DNA of 64,000 nt from Cladorhizidae sp. MBARI D1340-BT2 (GCA_028752905.1 JAQNBH010000012.1:26917816-26981815); one strand, 5' to 3'. Shown: positions 10,134-22,579, numbered from the stretch's first letter. The notes: generated by a model not told the origin, from the sequence alone. Numbers and translations: made by a program.

Positions 10134-10756
10134 TGCGATGAATTCACCAGGAAGTCGTAAGTTAGTGCCATAAACAAGCTCGGCAGCAGAGCAGGATAGA
10201 TCTTCCTTAAAAGCTGCCCGAATGCCTAGGAGAACAATGGGAAGTTCATCGTACCAAGTGACGGACGAGAGTTTAGCACGGAGGGAGGCTTTCAGCTGCC
10301 AGTGCAGTCGTTCGACCATGCCGTTGGTCTGGGGATGTTAAGCAGTAGTGTGCATTTTTGAGATACCCAACAATTTGAGTATTGCTGCCCAAACGTCGGA
10401 TGTGAACTGTCGACCTCTGTCAGAAATAATAGTAGATGGAACACCAAATCTCGAAATCCAACCATTCACTATTGCGTATGCACAAGACTCTGCCGTCATA
10501 TCGACCAATGGAATGGCTTCTGGCCATCGAGTGAAGCGATCAACCATTGTGAACAGGTAGGAATGCCCTTTGGAAGGCAGTAAAGGCCCGACAATGTCGA
10601 CGTGTGTACATGCTGAAAACGGGCAGTCGGTGTCTCAAAGTCCTGAAGTGGACTGGCTGTGTGTCGATGGACTTTTGATTGCTGGCAAGAGAGACAACTT
10701 TTTGCCCACTTGGAGATGTCACGATGGAGGCCGTGCCAAACAAAACGTGCAGCTAT
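10134..10756 (-). pseudogene. Gypsy-1 integrase zinc and catalytic core
   Basis: Integrase inserts the cDNA into the host genome. Visible parts are an H-H-C-C zinc module (HNTSHPG upstream, CLSCQQSK), the catalytic core with VDIVGPL (first Asp), IISDRGRQF (second Asp) and NGMVERLHWQLK (Glu), and then the LLGIRAAFKEDL region. Two in-frame stops break it: one just after the RNase H-integrase junction (HPGIRTTN then stop) and one before HPQTNG. All three catalytic residues remain. The MITE cuts the coding sequence downstream. Confidence 0.92.
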
Positions 10757-10759
10757 CAG

Positions 10760-12208
10760 TTAGTTGGTTGTCCTGATTCCTGGGTGGGAGGTATTGTGTA
10801 GTGTATCAAAGACTAACCGCCGGAATGGTACTGGAACAATTGGGTGAGCACGGCCCATAGATATATCACACAAAAGCAGGCGGCCAGATCCGATTGGAAT
10901 CTCTTCGAGCTGAAGTGATGTAACAGCATGGCGTAGGGCACGGGTTTCATTATCCGTCTGTTGAGCATCCGCCATTGCCTCGTAGTCCATGGAGTCTGAA
11001 GAAGTAGTGGCAATTTCATTCAGTTGAACTCGAGAAAGTGCATCAGCTACTACATTCTTCTTGCCCTGAATGTGACGGAGGTCCGTGGTGAACTCAGAGA
11101 TATAAGACATGTGACGAACTTGGCGTGGTGTCCATCTATCCGAGCCACTAGCAATGGCGAAAGTCAATGGCTTGTGATCTGTGTATACATGAAACTGACG
11201 ACCTTCCACGAAATGTCGAAAATGACGAATAGCGAGATAAACAGCAAGGAGCTCTCGGTCGAATGCAGAGTATCGTGTTTCTGGGTCACGAAGCTTCCGG
11301 GAAAAGAAGGAAATTGGAGTCCAAGTCCCGTGGAGGTACTGCTCAAGGACAGCACCGACAGCTATATCAGAGGCATCCACTGTGATGCTGGTCAGGGCAT
11401 CCAGGCTTGGATGGGCCAACATTCTGGTCTCTGTCAGTATCTGCTTGCTTTGCTGGAAGGCTGTCGTACACTTGTCAGTCCAGTGAAAGATCTTTTGCTT
11501 GCCTTTGAGGAGTTCGTAAAGAGGATGGAGTATATTTGCACAGTTCGGGATGAAGCGGTGGTAATAGTTAATTAGCCCAAGATATTCGCAAAGAGTAGAA
11601 GTATTAGATGGGGTCAGAAAATCTCTGATGGCTCGAATGCGATCGGGAAGGGACCGTACACCAGATGTATCAATGTGATGACCAAGGAAGTGAAGTTCAG
11701 ATACGCCAAACTCGCATTTTTCAGGGTTAATGACCAAACCAAACTTAGCCAAACGTTCGAAAAGTTGCCGGAGATGAGACTCATGTTCTTCTGGGGTCAT
11801 GCTTGTAACCAAGAGGTCATCCAAATAGATGTAGACAAAATCTAGACCGCGGCAGACTTCATCCATGAATCTTTGGAAAGTTTGTGCTGCATTGGAAAGG
11901 CCATAGGGCATCCTGTGATACTCAAATAGGCCAAATGGTGTGATGATGGCTGTCTTTGCAATGTCCTCCTTTTTCATCGGGATTTGGTGGTATGCACGCA
12001 CCAAATCGATTTTGGAAAATATGGTCTTTCCCCTGAGTTGAGCACCTAAATCCTGAATATGAGGAATTGGATAGCGGTCAGGGACAGTCTTCTCATTGAG
12101 GGCACGATAGTCACCACAGGGGTGCCATGCTCCTGACTTCTTGGGCACCATGTGTAATGGGGACGACCAACTGCTGGAAGAAGACTGAATAATCCCCATT
12201 TTGAGCAT
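10760..12208 (-). CDS. Gypsy-1 reverse transcriptase and RNase H
   Basis: A 482-residue open frame. The reverse-transcriptase domain shows [55 protein letters not shown] and the catalytic YIYLDDLLV. The connection reads HFLGHHI and [14 protein letters not shown]. RNase H has [28 protein letters not shown] and [10 protein letters not shown], keeping the Asp/Glu/Asp set. The integrase linker begins DALSRVQ. The protein copies element RNA into DNA inside Gag particles. The upstream protease frame ends at an in-frame stop just before the first Met (12208), so in this copy the frame is not continuous with protease. The reverse transcriptase and RNase H themselves look undamaged. Confidence 0.96.
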   Translation of the reverse strand: MLKMGIIQSSSSSWSSPLHMVPKKSGAWHPCGDYRALNEKTVPDRYPIPHIQDLGAQLRGKTIFSKIDLVRAYHQIPMKKEDIAKTAIITPFGLFEYHRMPYGLSNAAQTFQRFMDEVCRGLDFVYIYLDDLLVTSMTPEEHESHLRQLFERLAKFGLVINPEKCEFGVSELHFLGHHIDTSGVRSLPDRIRAIRDFLTPSNTSTLCEYLGLINYYHRFIPNCANILHPLYELLKGKQKIFHWTDKCTTAFQQSKQILTETRMLAHPSLDALTSITVDASDIAVGAVLEQYLHGTWTPISFFSRKLRDPETRYSAFDRELLAVYLAIRHFRHFVEGRQFHVYTDHKPLTFAIASGSDRWTPRQVRHMSYISEFTTDLRHIQGKKNVVADALSRVQLNEIATTSSDSMDYEAMADAQQTDNETRALRHAVTSLQLEEIPIGSGRLLLCDISMGRAHPIVPVPFRRLVFDTLHNTSHPGIRTTN

Positions 12209-12229
12209 CTCGTCAAATTCTTTTTTGGC

Positions 12230-12730
12230 TATTAAGAACTTGTCAGGTGCAAGTCTTCATGGACGCGCAAAAACCGGAGGGCCTGTGGTTGTAATGTGAT
12301 GCTCTATCCCATGAGCAGGTGCCACTGTGTCAAACTCGGGGACGGTGATGGATGGAAACTCCTTAATGATGGTGGAGTACTTGGAGGACGGTTGGAGGAA
12401 GTTGAGACCAGCCGCTGGAATATTAGAAGCACCTGCAGGTACGCTGCAGAATGTTTTTGCATCAATGAGTTTGTTGTGGCGGATGTCAATCAGAAGATCA
12501 TGGTGGCGAAAGAAATCTGCGCCAATGATTGGATAGCTGACATCTTCGAGGATGAATTCCCAGTCGTAGGTCGTGTGAGGCCAAGATCATGTGTGATATG
12601 GCGAGACCCAAAAGTAGATATCGAGTTGCCATTCACAGCTATGAGAGGCTTACCTTCCTTCATGGATCGTCGCTCGTGTGGGAGAATTGGAAACACGCAT
12701 ACGGCTGCTCCACAATCGATCAGGAAATCG
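12230..12730 (-). pseudogene. Gypsy-1 aspartic protease
   Basis: Retropepsin-type protease that would cut the Gag-Pol polyprotein. The active-site loop reads FLIDCGAAVCVFP, with Cys where Thr or Ser is usual (D-T/S-G). The second conserved motif is YPIIGADFF. The tail leads through FLQPSSKYSTIIKEFPSI to the reverse-transcriptase entry. The N-terminal edge of the domain coincides with the start of the 44-bp minisatellite at 12731. A stop lies between protease and reverse transcriptase (after GPPVFARP). Confidence 0.85.
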
Positions 12731-13070
12731 TGGCCACCAGACAGAAGCAGCCAGTGTTCATGCAGAGATCAGTGTGGCCACCAGACAGAAGCAGCCAGTG
12801 TTCATGCAGGGATCAGTGTGGCCACCAGACAGAAGCAGCCAGTGTTCATGCAGGGATCAGTGTGGCCACCAGACAGAAGCAGCCAGTGTTCATTCAGGGA
12901 TCAGTGTGGCCACCAGACAGAAGCAGCCAGTGTTCATGCAGGGATCAGTGTGGCCACCAGACAGAAGCAGCCAGTGTTCATGCAGGGATCAGTGTGGCCA
13001 CCAGACAGAAGCAGCCAGTGTTCATGCAGGGATCAGTGTGGCCACCAGACAGAAGCAGCCAGTGTTCAAT
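12731..13070. repeat. 44-bp minisatellite, eight copies
   Basis: Units start at 12731, 12775, 12819, 12863, 12907, 12951, 12995 and 13039, with only one or two substitutions among them. The unit contains GGCCACCAGACAGAAGCAGC and GTTCATGCAGGGATCA. Because 44 is not a multiple of three and the unit lacks stops on the plus strand, all three plus frames stay open; those frames are not genes. The array sits exactly at the junction between gypsy-1 and the Smad-like relic. Confidence 0.95.
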
Positions 13071-13079
13071 GGGCATGGC

Positions 13080-13830
<751 letters not shown>

Positions 13831-14650
13831 GTCTGTGTTGGATTGCTTGCTAGCTTGAGAGTGATGTAGTGATATCTTTACCAGGGAGCTGGTATATATA
13901 CTGTTTGCTAGATACTTAACCAGTTACACACCTACTTTGTTTGTGGGTTTTTTGTAACAATTACAGCTATAGCTTTTTCCCTTCATATTTTGGTAGAATC
14001 TCTATTGTAGCAAACAATATATGACCCACTCCAAAAGTGAACTAATTGCTGTCTCTATATAAGCTGACACATGTAATTATTATGAGCAAACAATCTTGGC
14101 CTTCTTCTTCTCCATAGACCACTGGTGTGATATGCAGGCTTTCTCTCATTCTTTTTCCAGGATATCAGCTGACAAGGTCTCTTTCTTCTTCGCTCAATGT
14201 TCCTGGAAGTATCCTGCATTTATGGAATAGCTTGCCACAGTTTTCATGTGGTTTAGGATCCTTAACTACTTATATATAGAAAGATCATCCACTTCATTGT
14301 AAGAATTACTAGTCTGGTGGAGCGGATCCTTTCCCTTTACCAGCAACAACCAGCGGTTATGTAAGATTAGGCAGTCTCAACTCTCATGATCTCGGCAATA
14401 TATATAGTCCTTTTGTGTCTCCCCGCAGACTCTCGATCCTGTCTTGGTTTACTCAAACTTTTGAGTATCCAAAGTCTGTGTGTATGTGTGTGCATGTAAG
14501 TATGAGTGGGTAATCAGCACATCTCACATTCACACCACATTCACATGTTACTTGTGTTTGTCCAATTTTGGATTGATTGCCAAGAGCATGCCTCAATCCA
14601 TCCATTCCTCTCTCTCTAGTCCTCTGCTATATATATAGCTGTCTTTTTAA
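13831..14650. other. Noncoding stretch
   Basis: No gene seen. It has scattered TATATATA-type tracts (14268, 14400, 14627) and a TG-rich stretch at 14478-14500. The upstream region of the Smad-like relic would lie here, but no promoter can be supported. Confidence 0.45.
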
Positions 14651-14654
14651 ACTG

Positions 14655-15560
14655 AGAGTAATTCACTACACTGAGTTCAGATATGGTGCATTCTAACTAA
14701 ATTTCACCATTCTAGGGTGCCCAACATACACTCGCCATCAAAATAAGTGTAATTAGATTTTTTTCCCTAAGAAATGTTGTTTAATTGATAACTCCCAATT
14801 TGCACCATTCAAACTGAGATTAAATATGATGCATTCTGTATAAACTGCATTCATTTACAGTGCACACCACCCACTCCCATCAGACAGAGTGTAATAGGAT
14901 ACACTGGTGCACACCTTTAAACTGAGTGTAATTAAGTGTACATCTTAATTTATTTGCACCTTGATTTAACTGAGTATGGTGAAATTTAAATAGAATGCAC
15001 CATATTTGAACTCAGTTGAAAGGGTTCAAATGGGGAGTACTTAATTTACACACCTTTGCAAGGGTTTCAGATGGAGTTGTATATAGTTTTAGTTGCTTGG
15101 TGAAGATTGGATAGTGTACGCCTTTATTTAACCGATTATGGTGAAATTTAAATAGAATGCACCATATTTAAACTCAGTTGACGGTGAAAATGGGGAGTAC
15201 TTGATTTACACTCAGTTTAAACAGGTGCAGATAAATTATAGTGCTTCTAAATTGAATTCAGTCTGGCCAACACTGTCATATCTGCAGTAGCCTAACACCT
15301 CTGCAGATGAAAACTTGACTTGTGTTTGGTTTGCAGTTGTGATGTCCTCAATCTATTCATAAGCTGTTGTTAGAGAACTTTACCACCAAAACAAGCTTCT
15401 AACTGGGTTTTGGCTACATAATTCGGTTAAACTAGTGCACACCATCCAATCTCCACCAAAATCAGTGCAATTTGGACCATAACTCCATCTGAAATGACAT
15501 TTGCAGCCGCTCAACTGAGTTCATATAATTATGGTGTATTCTATTTAAATTTTACTATAC
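14655..15560. repeat. Diverged interspersed repeat cluster
   Basis: A phrase of about 70 bp with GGTGAAATTTAAATAGAATG and CACCATATTT, then CTCAGTTGA and GGGGAGTACTT, occurs at 14975-15055 and 15135-15215. Shorter diverged and inverted versions occur around 14665, 14815 and 15515. It looks like overlapping remains of one nonautonomous element. No coding frame. Confidence 0.6.
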
Positions 15561-15980
15561 TCAGTTACATCTGTAACGAGATTGTTAGTGGAGTTTGGAT
15601 GGCATATAATTATTATAGGGCTGTATTATTATGTCTCCTTACAAAGGATTGAACCAAGTCGTGATCAATGGTGGCTATCACACGACAACATTTACTAGTC
15701 ATGAACTGTCTACATGATTACTGTTATTTCCGAGTCAGTTGTTATTAGGTAGCAGCTGGAACTTGAGTGTTTGTAAGAACTTGAACTTCCCCATAATGGA
15801 AGACAATGTGATAACTGCTGGTGAGCAGGATATAACTGCTGTGAGCGGCTATAAGCAGGACAACCCCGCCAAAAGTGGGACAATCCCCTGGTGGGATATA
15901 ATATACACAACTTATGACTATGACATCACACATCACAAACAAAACCACACTGATGAATATCATAGGACTGTCACGATACC
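15560..15980 (-). repeat. Gypsy-2 3' LTR fragment and flank
   Basis: On the minus strand, 15972-15890 (TGACAG, then GTGTGGTTTTGTTTGTGATG, ATGTCATAGTCAT) matches 18282-18188. The two copies flank gypsy-2 coding pieces, so they are probably its LTRs. The rest of the stretch has no match in the window. Confidence 0.5.
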
Positions 15981-15984
15981 ACAC

Positions 15985-18060
15985 TCCTCACCAAATACGA
16001 AACACAACAAACATAAGTGGTTGTTCACGAGTATCATCAGGGGGAAGTCGATCTCAAACACAATACTTATAATAATTGGATCAGAAGAGGCAGGTACATT
16101 CCGAGGAGTGTCCACAGTAACCCGATTCGATATGATTTCTTGTGGTAGAGTATCTCTCTCAGGTGACTCCAGTACAGCAATCTATCCGGACTCCTTTGGA
16201 GTAGGATACTCCCAATCAGGAACTACATCAAACTCACTAGATGGTGGATGCTCCTTCGGTTCTGAATCCTTCACTTCTTTTAGGTAATCCACATGTCATT
16301 TGTAGAATTAATGTTCTCTAATTTTTATCAAATAAGACACAGGTCCAAGGCACTCAACAATCACTCTGGGAACCCAATCTGGTCCTGATCTTCGGGTTCC
16401 TCACTATCACTGACTGTCCTAAAAATCGTATGGTCTTGTTCTCAATGATCATGATCTATCTTTGCTCTGACTGTTTACTGACTTCATAAGCATTACAATC
16501 ATGTTTCCACAGATCTAGTCTGGTTATAAGACTTCTCTGCACAAAGAGAGAGCATGGAACTCCCATAGCAGCATGTGGAGTACTCCTATCTGTAAGCAGT
16601 GCCTGAGTAAGACTTCAAGAAGTGTGTCTTCCATCTGACACACTTGCCTTCAGGGTCCGTTTCACTGACTGAATAGAGTGCCATTTGTTAATGCTGCTAT
16701 ATAGAGGTCTACCAAATATCAATCGCCACTACCAATAAGACCATGGATGTGTTGAGACAAATCTTTTCAGCATATGGATTGCCACAAGAATTCATTAATG
16801 ATAATGGCCTTCGTTCACATCAGATGAGTTTGCGATCTTCATGAAGAGGAATGGAATTCATGATATCAGTAGTGCACCATATCACCCTGCCACACAAACA
16901 ACCTGGTTTCCTGGAATGGTCCCGCGATGTTTCCAGGGCTTTGCTGGCCATGTCCATGGTTTCAATGTTGCAACAGCCGGTACATGCTTCACCACCCAAC
17001 ATGCTACATTCTGGCTAACTCCTCAATATCTCCAATAAGAACTTCCAATCTAGTTTAATATTACTTGACCAGCTTCTTCCTGTCAAACATGTTCCCTTGC
17101 CTCTAGGTTCAACTGCTTTGGACCATGCTGCTTCAACAATAACGATGATGGTTGCAACTTTGTTCCAGGACATTTGGACCTCATAACTTCTTCACACAGA
17201 TTAGGCACAGAAGCTCCTGTATACACTTCAATCAACAGTGGACCTGAATAGGGTTTCTCCCTGCAGCTCCTCCTCCTATGTGAACATAGACACCTCCTGC
17301 TGACCACTATGAATGGTAGGCACCTATTGACACCGACTGTTTGTGGGCTGGTTGGTTGCCAAATATTAAACTCCTCCCTCTTAGAGGTGTCCATTCGTTG
17401 TGTACAGCTTTGTGAAGGTTTCTTTCATCCTTGAAATTGTTTCTAGGATCTGCATACTGCTGCAAAATGTCCAATCTTCATATAGTTGAAACACTTGGCG
17501 TCTTTGAACTTGCACAGTTTTCCGTCATTAGACTTCCCACAATGATAACAAACTTGATAAATTGATACACACTCGCATTGACAGTTCCTTTCATTTCTCT
17601 GGCACAATGATCAGCTACTTCAGCTCCTTGAGGCAACGTGAAGAGCTTTGGCATATGTTAGTCCTTCCTCGACAATAATCGTTTTTGTCTGATTCTATAT
17701 ACACAAGCTCTGAGCCCTTTTCAAGAAATGGCAGTCGACTGCTAGGTTCCGCAGGTCTGCCACAAAATCAGCTTTGTTTCTCCGACATCTTCTGTAAAAA
17801 TGATACTGGATAATGAGCTTTAAGTGCTCTTAGAAGTTTATCAAAAGACTTCTCCCTGGGTTTGGTTGGAGCTATATAGCAAACCTTGGAATAAGGCATG
17901 GCTCTTGGGCCCAATTACTGTTAATAACACAGCAACCTTCTTGTCATCTATCACTTCATTTGCCTCCATGTAGAGGTTTACTCTTTCGAGGTAAGTGGAG
18001 ATCTTCTAGGTGTCTAGGCTAAACTCTCTTAGCTGCCCATACAACAATACTCAAGCCATA
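15985..18060 (-). mobile_element. Gypsy-2 remnant, left palindrome arm
   Basis: A second Ty3/gypsy on the minus strand, heavily decayed. From 5' to 3' it shows Gag (18060-17600), a CCHC knuckle region (17560-17440: CYHCGK, then CFNYMKIGHF), protease (17394-17083: PYSGPLLIEVYTGASVPNLC, with Tyr replacing Asp in the usual D-T-G) and integrase pieces (16680-16300). The C-terminal tail (16290-15985) has DWEYPTPKESG and NRVTVDTPRNVPASSDP. The reverse transcriptase is absent in both arms. A segment at about 16690-16900 (QIFSAYGLPQEF, FMKRNGIHDISSAPYHPAT) reads on the plus strand, opposite to the rest, so it is locally inverted. Confidence 0.75.
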
Positions 18061-18184
18061 ATCCTGTCTACTCACTACTTGTGATATCTTTGTTATATCA
18101 CTAACCTTTAAAGGTTATTACTGTTCAATAAATACTTTCTTGGAATGAAAACAGACTGATTACTATATTATAGTACACGAGCAA

Positions 18185-18285
18185 TGACGAATATACACAA
18201 CATATAGGAAATGACTATGACATCACATATCACAAACAAAACCACACCTATATATATCATATATCATAAGAATGTCATGATGGTT
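18185..18285 (-). repeat. Gypsy-2 5' LTR fragment, left arm
   Basis: Shares GTGTGGTTTTGTTTGTGATA and ATGTCATAGTCATTTCC with 15890-15972 and with 33840-33900 in the right arm. It lies just upstream (minus strand) of the gypsy-2 gag. The order fits a 5' LTR. Confidence 0.5.
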
Positions 18286-18319
18286 ATTAATCAATGGACC
18301 AGCATTGGCATTCATGAGT

Positions 18320-18957
18320 CAGCAGTCTTTGTCAGAAAATGGCTAACTTTTGCACCTAATCATCCTTCCCGTAATGGACTAGTAGAAAGAGCATTTCAGT
18401 CATTCAAAGTGGGGCTGAAGACAACCGCATGAGTCAATTTAAGGCTTGTCTCTCAAAGTTCCTAACTTGAGTTTCCCCAGCAGAACTGCTCATGGGACGT
18501 CTTTACTCCAGGATGGATTTACTCTACCCCGAATGCCTTAAAAGGTCAAGGCAGAGCAGATATTGTGCAATCAACCTCTGTGCCATCACAGTTGCAGATC
18601 TAGTCTACTCTTAAGAACTTTTCCGAATCATTGCCACAGTGTATAGTCACCAGAGAAAATAGTTAAAACTACGGGATTCCCTTCTTACCAAGTGGTGTTA
18701 CAGTCAGGTCAACTTGTATGCAGACATGTGGACAGTTTACACAGCAGAAGTGTGGCAAACTGGGTGAGACTTGTGTCCGACCAAAGACGCCTGAAAACAG
18801 CCAGCGCTCTGATCTGGTTGAGCCACTCTACCTGATATACCTCCTGATACACATACTCCACACCATCCCTTATCCTCAATTGCACCTTCAAGGAACTTGT
18901 GTCAGGTCAAGTCGAAAACACAATGGCCAGATTACTACAAATAAGCTTGTAACTTGA
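18320..18957 (+). pseudogene. Gypsy-3 integrase C-terminal remnant, left arm
   Basis: Plus-strand piece of another gypsy pol: APNHPSRNGLVERAFQSFK (integrase Glu region), a broken middle, then YGIPFLPSGVTVRSTCMQTC and a tail with KCGKLGETCVRPKTPENSQR and RSSRKHNGQITTNKL. This is the GPF/Y-like and C-terminal tail of integrase. Stops and frame changes interrupt it. Its orientation matches gypsy-4 further along the arm, so it may be the 3' end of a related element. Confidence 0.65.
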
Positions 18958-18959
18958 GC

Positions 18960-19990
18960 GAGGGAAAGTATGCTATACTAAATATGAACAGGAAGTACTT
19001 AACACTTATTATTGTTGATTGCACCACCCGTATAATTTCTTAGGTATTATATATATGTGAGTAAATACTATTGGCCATGTTTTATAACATTCTTTGAGAA
19101 TTCTATGATTCAGATAAGAAAGAAAAATTTCCTCCATGGGAAGATAGTTTGTTATCCATGTCACATTTTTATGTTCAAACAAATTTCTGGGAAGATCATG
19201 AAGGTTTCCGTAATGTGCAGCTCCTCTCGATATCCATTGGCATCTGCTCACAATTATACAACTCTTCCTCTTCCTATGTCGACTATCGGTCTCCAACCTC
19301 ACACTTCAGTAATTTTCCCTTCGTATTTCTAAATTCTTTATTAAATAAATACTAGAAACTTCATTTGGAGTCAGTTTTATAGCAGGTGAGAAATAAAAAG
19401 CTATCTCTAGCAATGAAGTGAATTTCTTGCATTATGAAGAAAAATGCGCTCATTTTCAAAGACAAAGCAATCATGTTTACTACAAACAAACAAACAAACC
19501 TTTGGGTTTCTCTCCTCAAACATCTTCTCTACCTTAGATAGGAAAGGCCACATATAGCAACTGCACCACACCAACCAGACTTGTCAGTTGAGTTTGGCAG
19601 GAGATACCCAAAAATATATGATGCAGATATAGTAGGGGGTTAGTCTTATAGCCATACCCATTACCTATCACTATCAGGAATGGAGCTAGGGCTGCCCTGG
19701 CTATGCAGGAGGGAGGTAGTAAGGCTTGCTCTTGCCTGCCTCTATATGTTTGTTTTCCCATGACAATTATATATGTAACTGTATATTTAACGTGTAATCA
19801 TGATGTGTGTAAAGTCACATCAACAGCCAGTGCCATGAGAGATCACTGGGCCAAAACAAACTTGAACTGATGCTCTCTTACTCAAGGGGGTGGAGGAGGA
19901 AATAATATACTGTACACAGTATATAATTATATTAGTTGTTGAAACAAAATCATGTCAAACATACACTACAGTAGAAAAAACGAACACAAA
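18960..19990. other. Palindrome arm, noncoding
   Basis: Mirrored at 32080-33110. Several frames exist in both arms (for example 19057-19332), but none resembles a known protein. 19540-19760 includes a stretch rich in GGCAGG and CCTCCC. Confidence 0.4.
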
Positions 19991-20021
19991 ATGAAGTGTG
20001 CTGAAAGTTCCTGTGTTCCTG

Positions 20022-20200
20022 TTAGAAGTCCATGCCAAGCCCAGACCATTTGTCAGGCACCACTGTAAAATACCGCTCCATTGCATCGCAGAACCGCTTG
20101 CGATAAAGTTCAGGGTACACAACTGTTGGCAGCTCACGCCCAGATGTCTTCTTCAAGTACATTTCCAGACGCTTGTCGAATGTAAATGTGCGTACATAAT
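20022..20200 (-). CDS. Unidentified terminal exon, left arm copy
   Basis: A 179-bp exon running from an acceptor (CTTCCCTCTAG just upstream, minus strand) to a TAA stop. It encodes about 59 residues: YVRTFTFDKRLEMYLKK, TSGRELPTVVYPELYRKRF, CDAMERYFTVVPDKWSG, GLGMDF. It looks like the C-terminus of a real conserved protein, basic and aromatic-rich, but I do not recognise the family. Its encoded protein is unchanged between the two palindrome arms, while the surrounding DNA has drifted. Upstream exons are not visible in either arm, so it is probably a captured gene fragment. Confidence 0.55.
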
Positions 20201-20580
20201 CTAGAGGGAAGTCAAAAATTGGTCATGGATGTGTATCTGTCTAACTAACTGCAAGTTAGCTAACAATATACATGTCGGGGAATGTGGTGACACTCTTTAT
20301 ATTTATTTGACCCTTGTATAAAATGGCAACACCCACCCCAGACCCTCCAAAAGTTTATATTTCGGCAAAAACTTACTTCGGCATGTTTTTAATATCCTAA
20401 ATGGTGGTCTCAGTCAAATTAACTTTAAAAACAACGCTACCAGTGTGCCTTTAATCCTTTGCTAACATAATAAATCAGCAGTGATCTCCTCTCCAACCCC
20501 CCCCTATATCAATATGTCTATTCTCAATGAACTCTCAGTTAATATAATAACCTTACAATACCTCCTCAATAATCAACTTG
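20201..20580. other. Palindrome arm, noncoding
   Basis: Mirrored at 31470-31850. This would be the intron or upstream flank of the terminal exon. No exon seen. Confidence 0.4.
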
Positions 20581-20655
20581 AAATTGTATTCTCTCGAAGT
20601 TTCGACTAGATGCTCTAGCCTTCATCAGGAATATGCCGGTTATTGTAAAATATGC
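20560..20655 (-). ncRNA. Hammerhead-ribozyme-like sequence, left arm
   Basis: On the minus strand CTGATGA (20628-20622) is followed by a stem II made of GGCTAGA and TCTAGTC (7 bp with one G-U) with loop GCA, then GAAAC (20603-20599). Outside it, TTACAATAACC on the 5' side faces GGTATTGTAA on the 3' side, as a stem I would. I see no clean GUC cleavage triplet closing stem III, so activity is doubtful. A single unit is present here. Confidence 0.45.
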
Positions 20656-22130
20656 CTTTCTTCATAATTTTACTACTGGAATACTCTGAATTGTCCAATG
20701 CATTGTACCAACTAAGAAATCTGTTTCTCGATTCAGTAAAACACGTGATACTAGGTAAAGGATCAGCATACAATAAAAATGCATACTTGTGTATGTGCAC
20801 TATCGAGTCTAGCTAAGCTGAGTCAGCAAATAGCTGCACATCTTTGCTACGGCTTCTTCAGAAGCTTACTCTTATGACAAGTTAAAACACAGACCTACAA
20901 CAAAACCAGGTATATATTACTTATGACCCACGTATCTAAGTGTATAATTGTGCAGTACTCATCGAAATATCCTTGGCGTTTCTATTGTTTGATCCCTGTG
21001 TAAATCTACTGAGTGTGTGGATCCACATTTTTATTGGCCTTTGTTTACATAAATTCCGTGGGGAAGGGATAGGCAGGGTTCATGGCTATGTCCTGTCCAG
21101 AGCCGAGCAGGAGGTAATATGTAAGCTCTGTGGATTCCTGGAGCTAATCTAGTATCCAGTGGAGCGCTATGGATGTAGATACAGTATAGCTACTGCACTG
21201 AGCATCTGTTAACTGTAGTGATGTCTGGATACTGCATTAGAGTGACAGTTGAGAGCTACTGCAGTCGAGTGGCCAGTGATCTGGTGATAACGAAGCCACT
21301 CCAGTAGAGCTGTTCTCTATCTGTAGCGTTTCCAGTAGCTGGCTCAATCAAGGGCAGCGTCATCAGAGGCAATATCGATAACGACACCGATAGCTCTGAC
21401 CGACTTGCGGTACTGTTTCGATGTATACAGCTGCTCTCTAATCAATCCTCAAATGCTACATGTATAATGTCGAGGGCTAATCCACCAATTCTTTGAGGAC
21501 TGCGGTAAACACCATCTTGCGAAAGAGAAAAAATAGTCCTCCCGTTTTCTGTGTTTTCATCGCTGTTATATCTTTGGGGGTGGTTGGCGTTGATGCCTGT
21601 TCTAAATAACAGAAATGTGGCTTGTTATAGGCACATGTGTATATTTTAGTAATTACCATAAAAGCTCCAAATAGTTGTCATTCTCATTATCATCATTCTA
21701 AACGAACTTTCAGTTGACATAACGAAATAACAATCACCTTTTATTCCTGATGAAGGCTAGTAGAAATGTCAAGAGAGTAAAATGATATCGAGAAAGTCTT
21801 TGTAATGCACTATTCTAATTATGTGTCATTTTTTCATACGCTCAATTTCTAATGGTGCGCCATTGTATGACGTCTATAATTTCTATTATTGCATTTAATT
21901 TATCTATCACCCTTTTTGTCCTCAAAAGATCAAAATAGCTTCGTTCCTTTACTTAGGAGTTAGACGCTACCACGTGCATAATAGCACTCATATATCCAAA
22001 TGGATTGGGACCTACCATAGTTCAGACAACAAAAATTGGTACGCAAAAAACATGATCACAACTAGGTTCCGTACATATAAATTAAAAAAATTTAAAAAAA
22101 GGAGTTGCTTGCTTCAGGTTATCATGCCTC
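20656..22130. other. Palindrome arm, noncoding
   Basis: Mirrored at 29700-31300. It holds a related short unit at about 21735-21770 (CTGATGAAGGCTAG then TAGAAATGTCAAGAGAG) and several frames without recognisable content. An A/T tract at about 22080-22100 corresponds to a longer one at 29680-29700. Confidence 0.45.
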
Positions 22131-22139
22131 TTCCTGCAT

Positions 22140-22570
22140 GCCAGATGTTCCACTCCTTTTAAGGTGATGCCTCAGAGGATTCAGAACATACTGCCTGCAA
22201 CACTTGGTCTATGTCATTATCAGTAGCCAGCTTGCATTACCAATAAATGGTGGTACTTATGATTCTGCCGCATGTAACTTTTCATGGAATTCTTCTTTTA
22301 GCAATGATCCACTGACTGGAGTGCCTTGCCCCCTTTTCTGAATCAACCACAGAGATGTAGAGGTTGGTCAAGGTACACGACATTATGATTTGAACTCAGT
22401 CCACTGACTATTAAGGGTGCAAAATCTGGAAGTTTGGCTTCATGCTTATTTTATCTTGTTATCGTTACCTTTCCAACGCCATATTCTTCGCTTGAGTGAC
22501 TCTTTCGGATATCCTACCAAGAATAGCTAACTACAGCTCGATCTTTTGTAGCCAGCCCCAACCAACTAAT
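22140..22570 (-). pseudogene. pogo/Tigger N-terminal DNA-binding region, broken (left arm)
   Basis: Minus-strand homologue of 29150-29640. The Tc5-type helix-turn-helix is split by frameshifts here; recognisable parts are a KKYGVGKVTI-like piece near 22480 and a GNASW-like piece near 22240. No DDE domain follows in the arm. Confidence 0.55.
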
Positions 22571-22579
22571 CTTTTCCTG

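Larger units (their letters stand above)
9300..12735 (-). mobile_element. Ty3/gypsy retrotransposon (gypsy-1), 5'-truncated
   Basis: On the minus strand the order is protease, reverse transcriptase, RNase H, integrase, which is the Ty3/gypsy (Metaviridae-type) order. After the pol stop at 9372 a purine tract (GGTGGGGGAG, minus strand, about 9343-9352) is followed by TGTAGTGG at 9337, a plausible polypurine tract and LTR start. Gag and the 5' LTR are absent: the element stops at the protease N-terminus, where a 44-bp minisatellite begins. Only three in-frame stops and one MITE insertion interrupt the pol, so it is fairly young. Confidence 0.93.

Noticed and set aside
11024..11575. 183-residue plus-strand protein
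   Set aside because: It is antisense to the well-supported reverse transcriptase and RNase H frame and has no recognisable motif.
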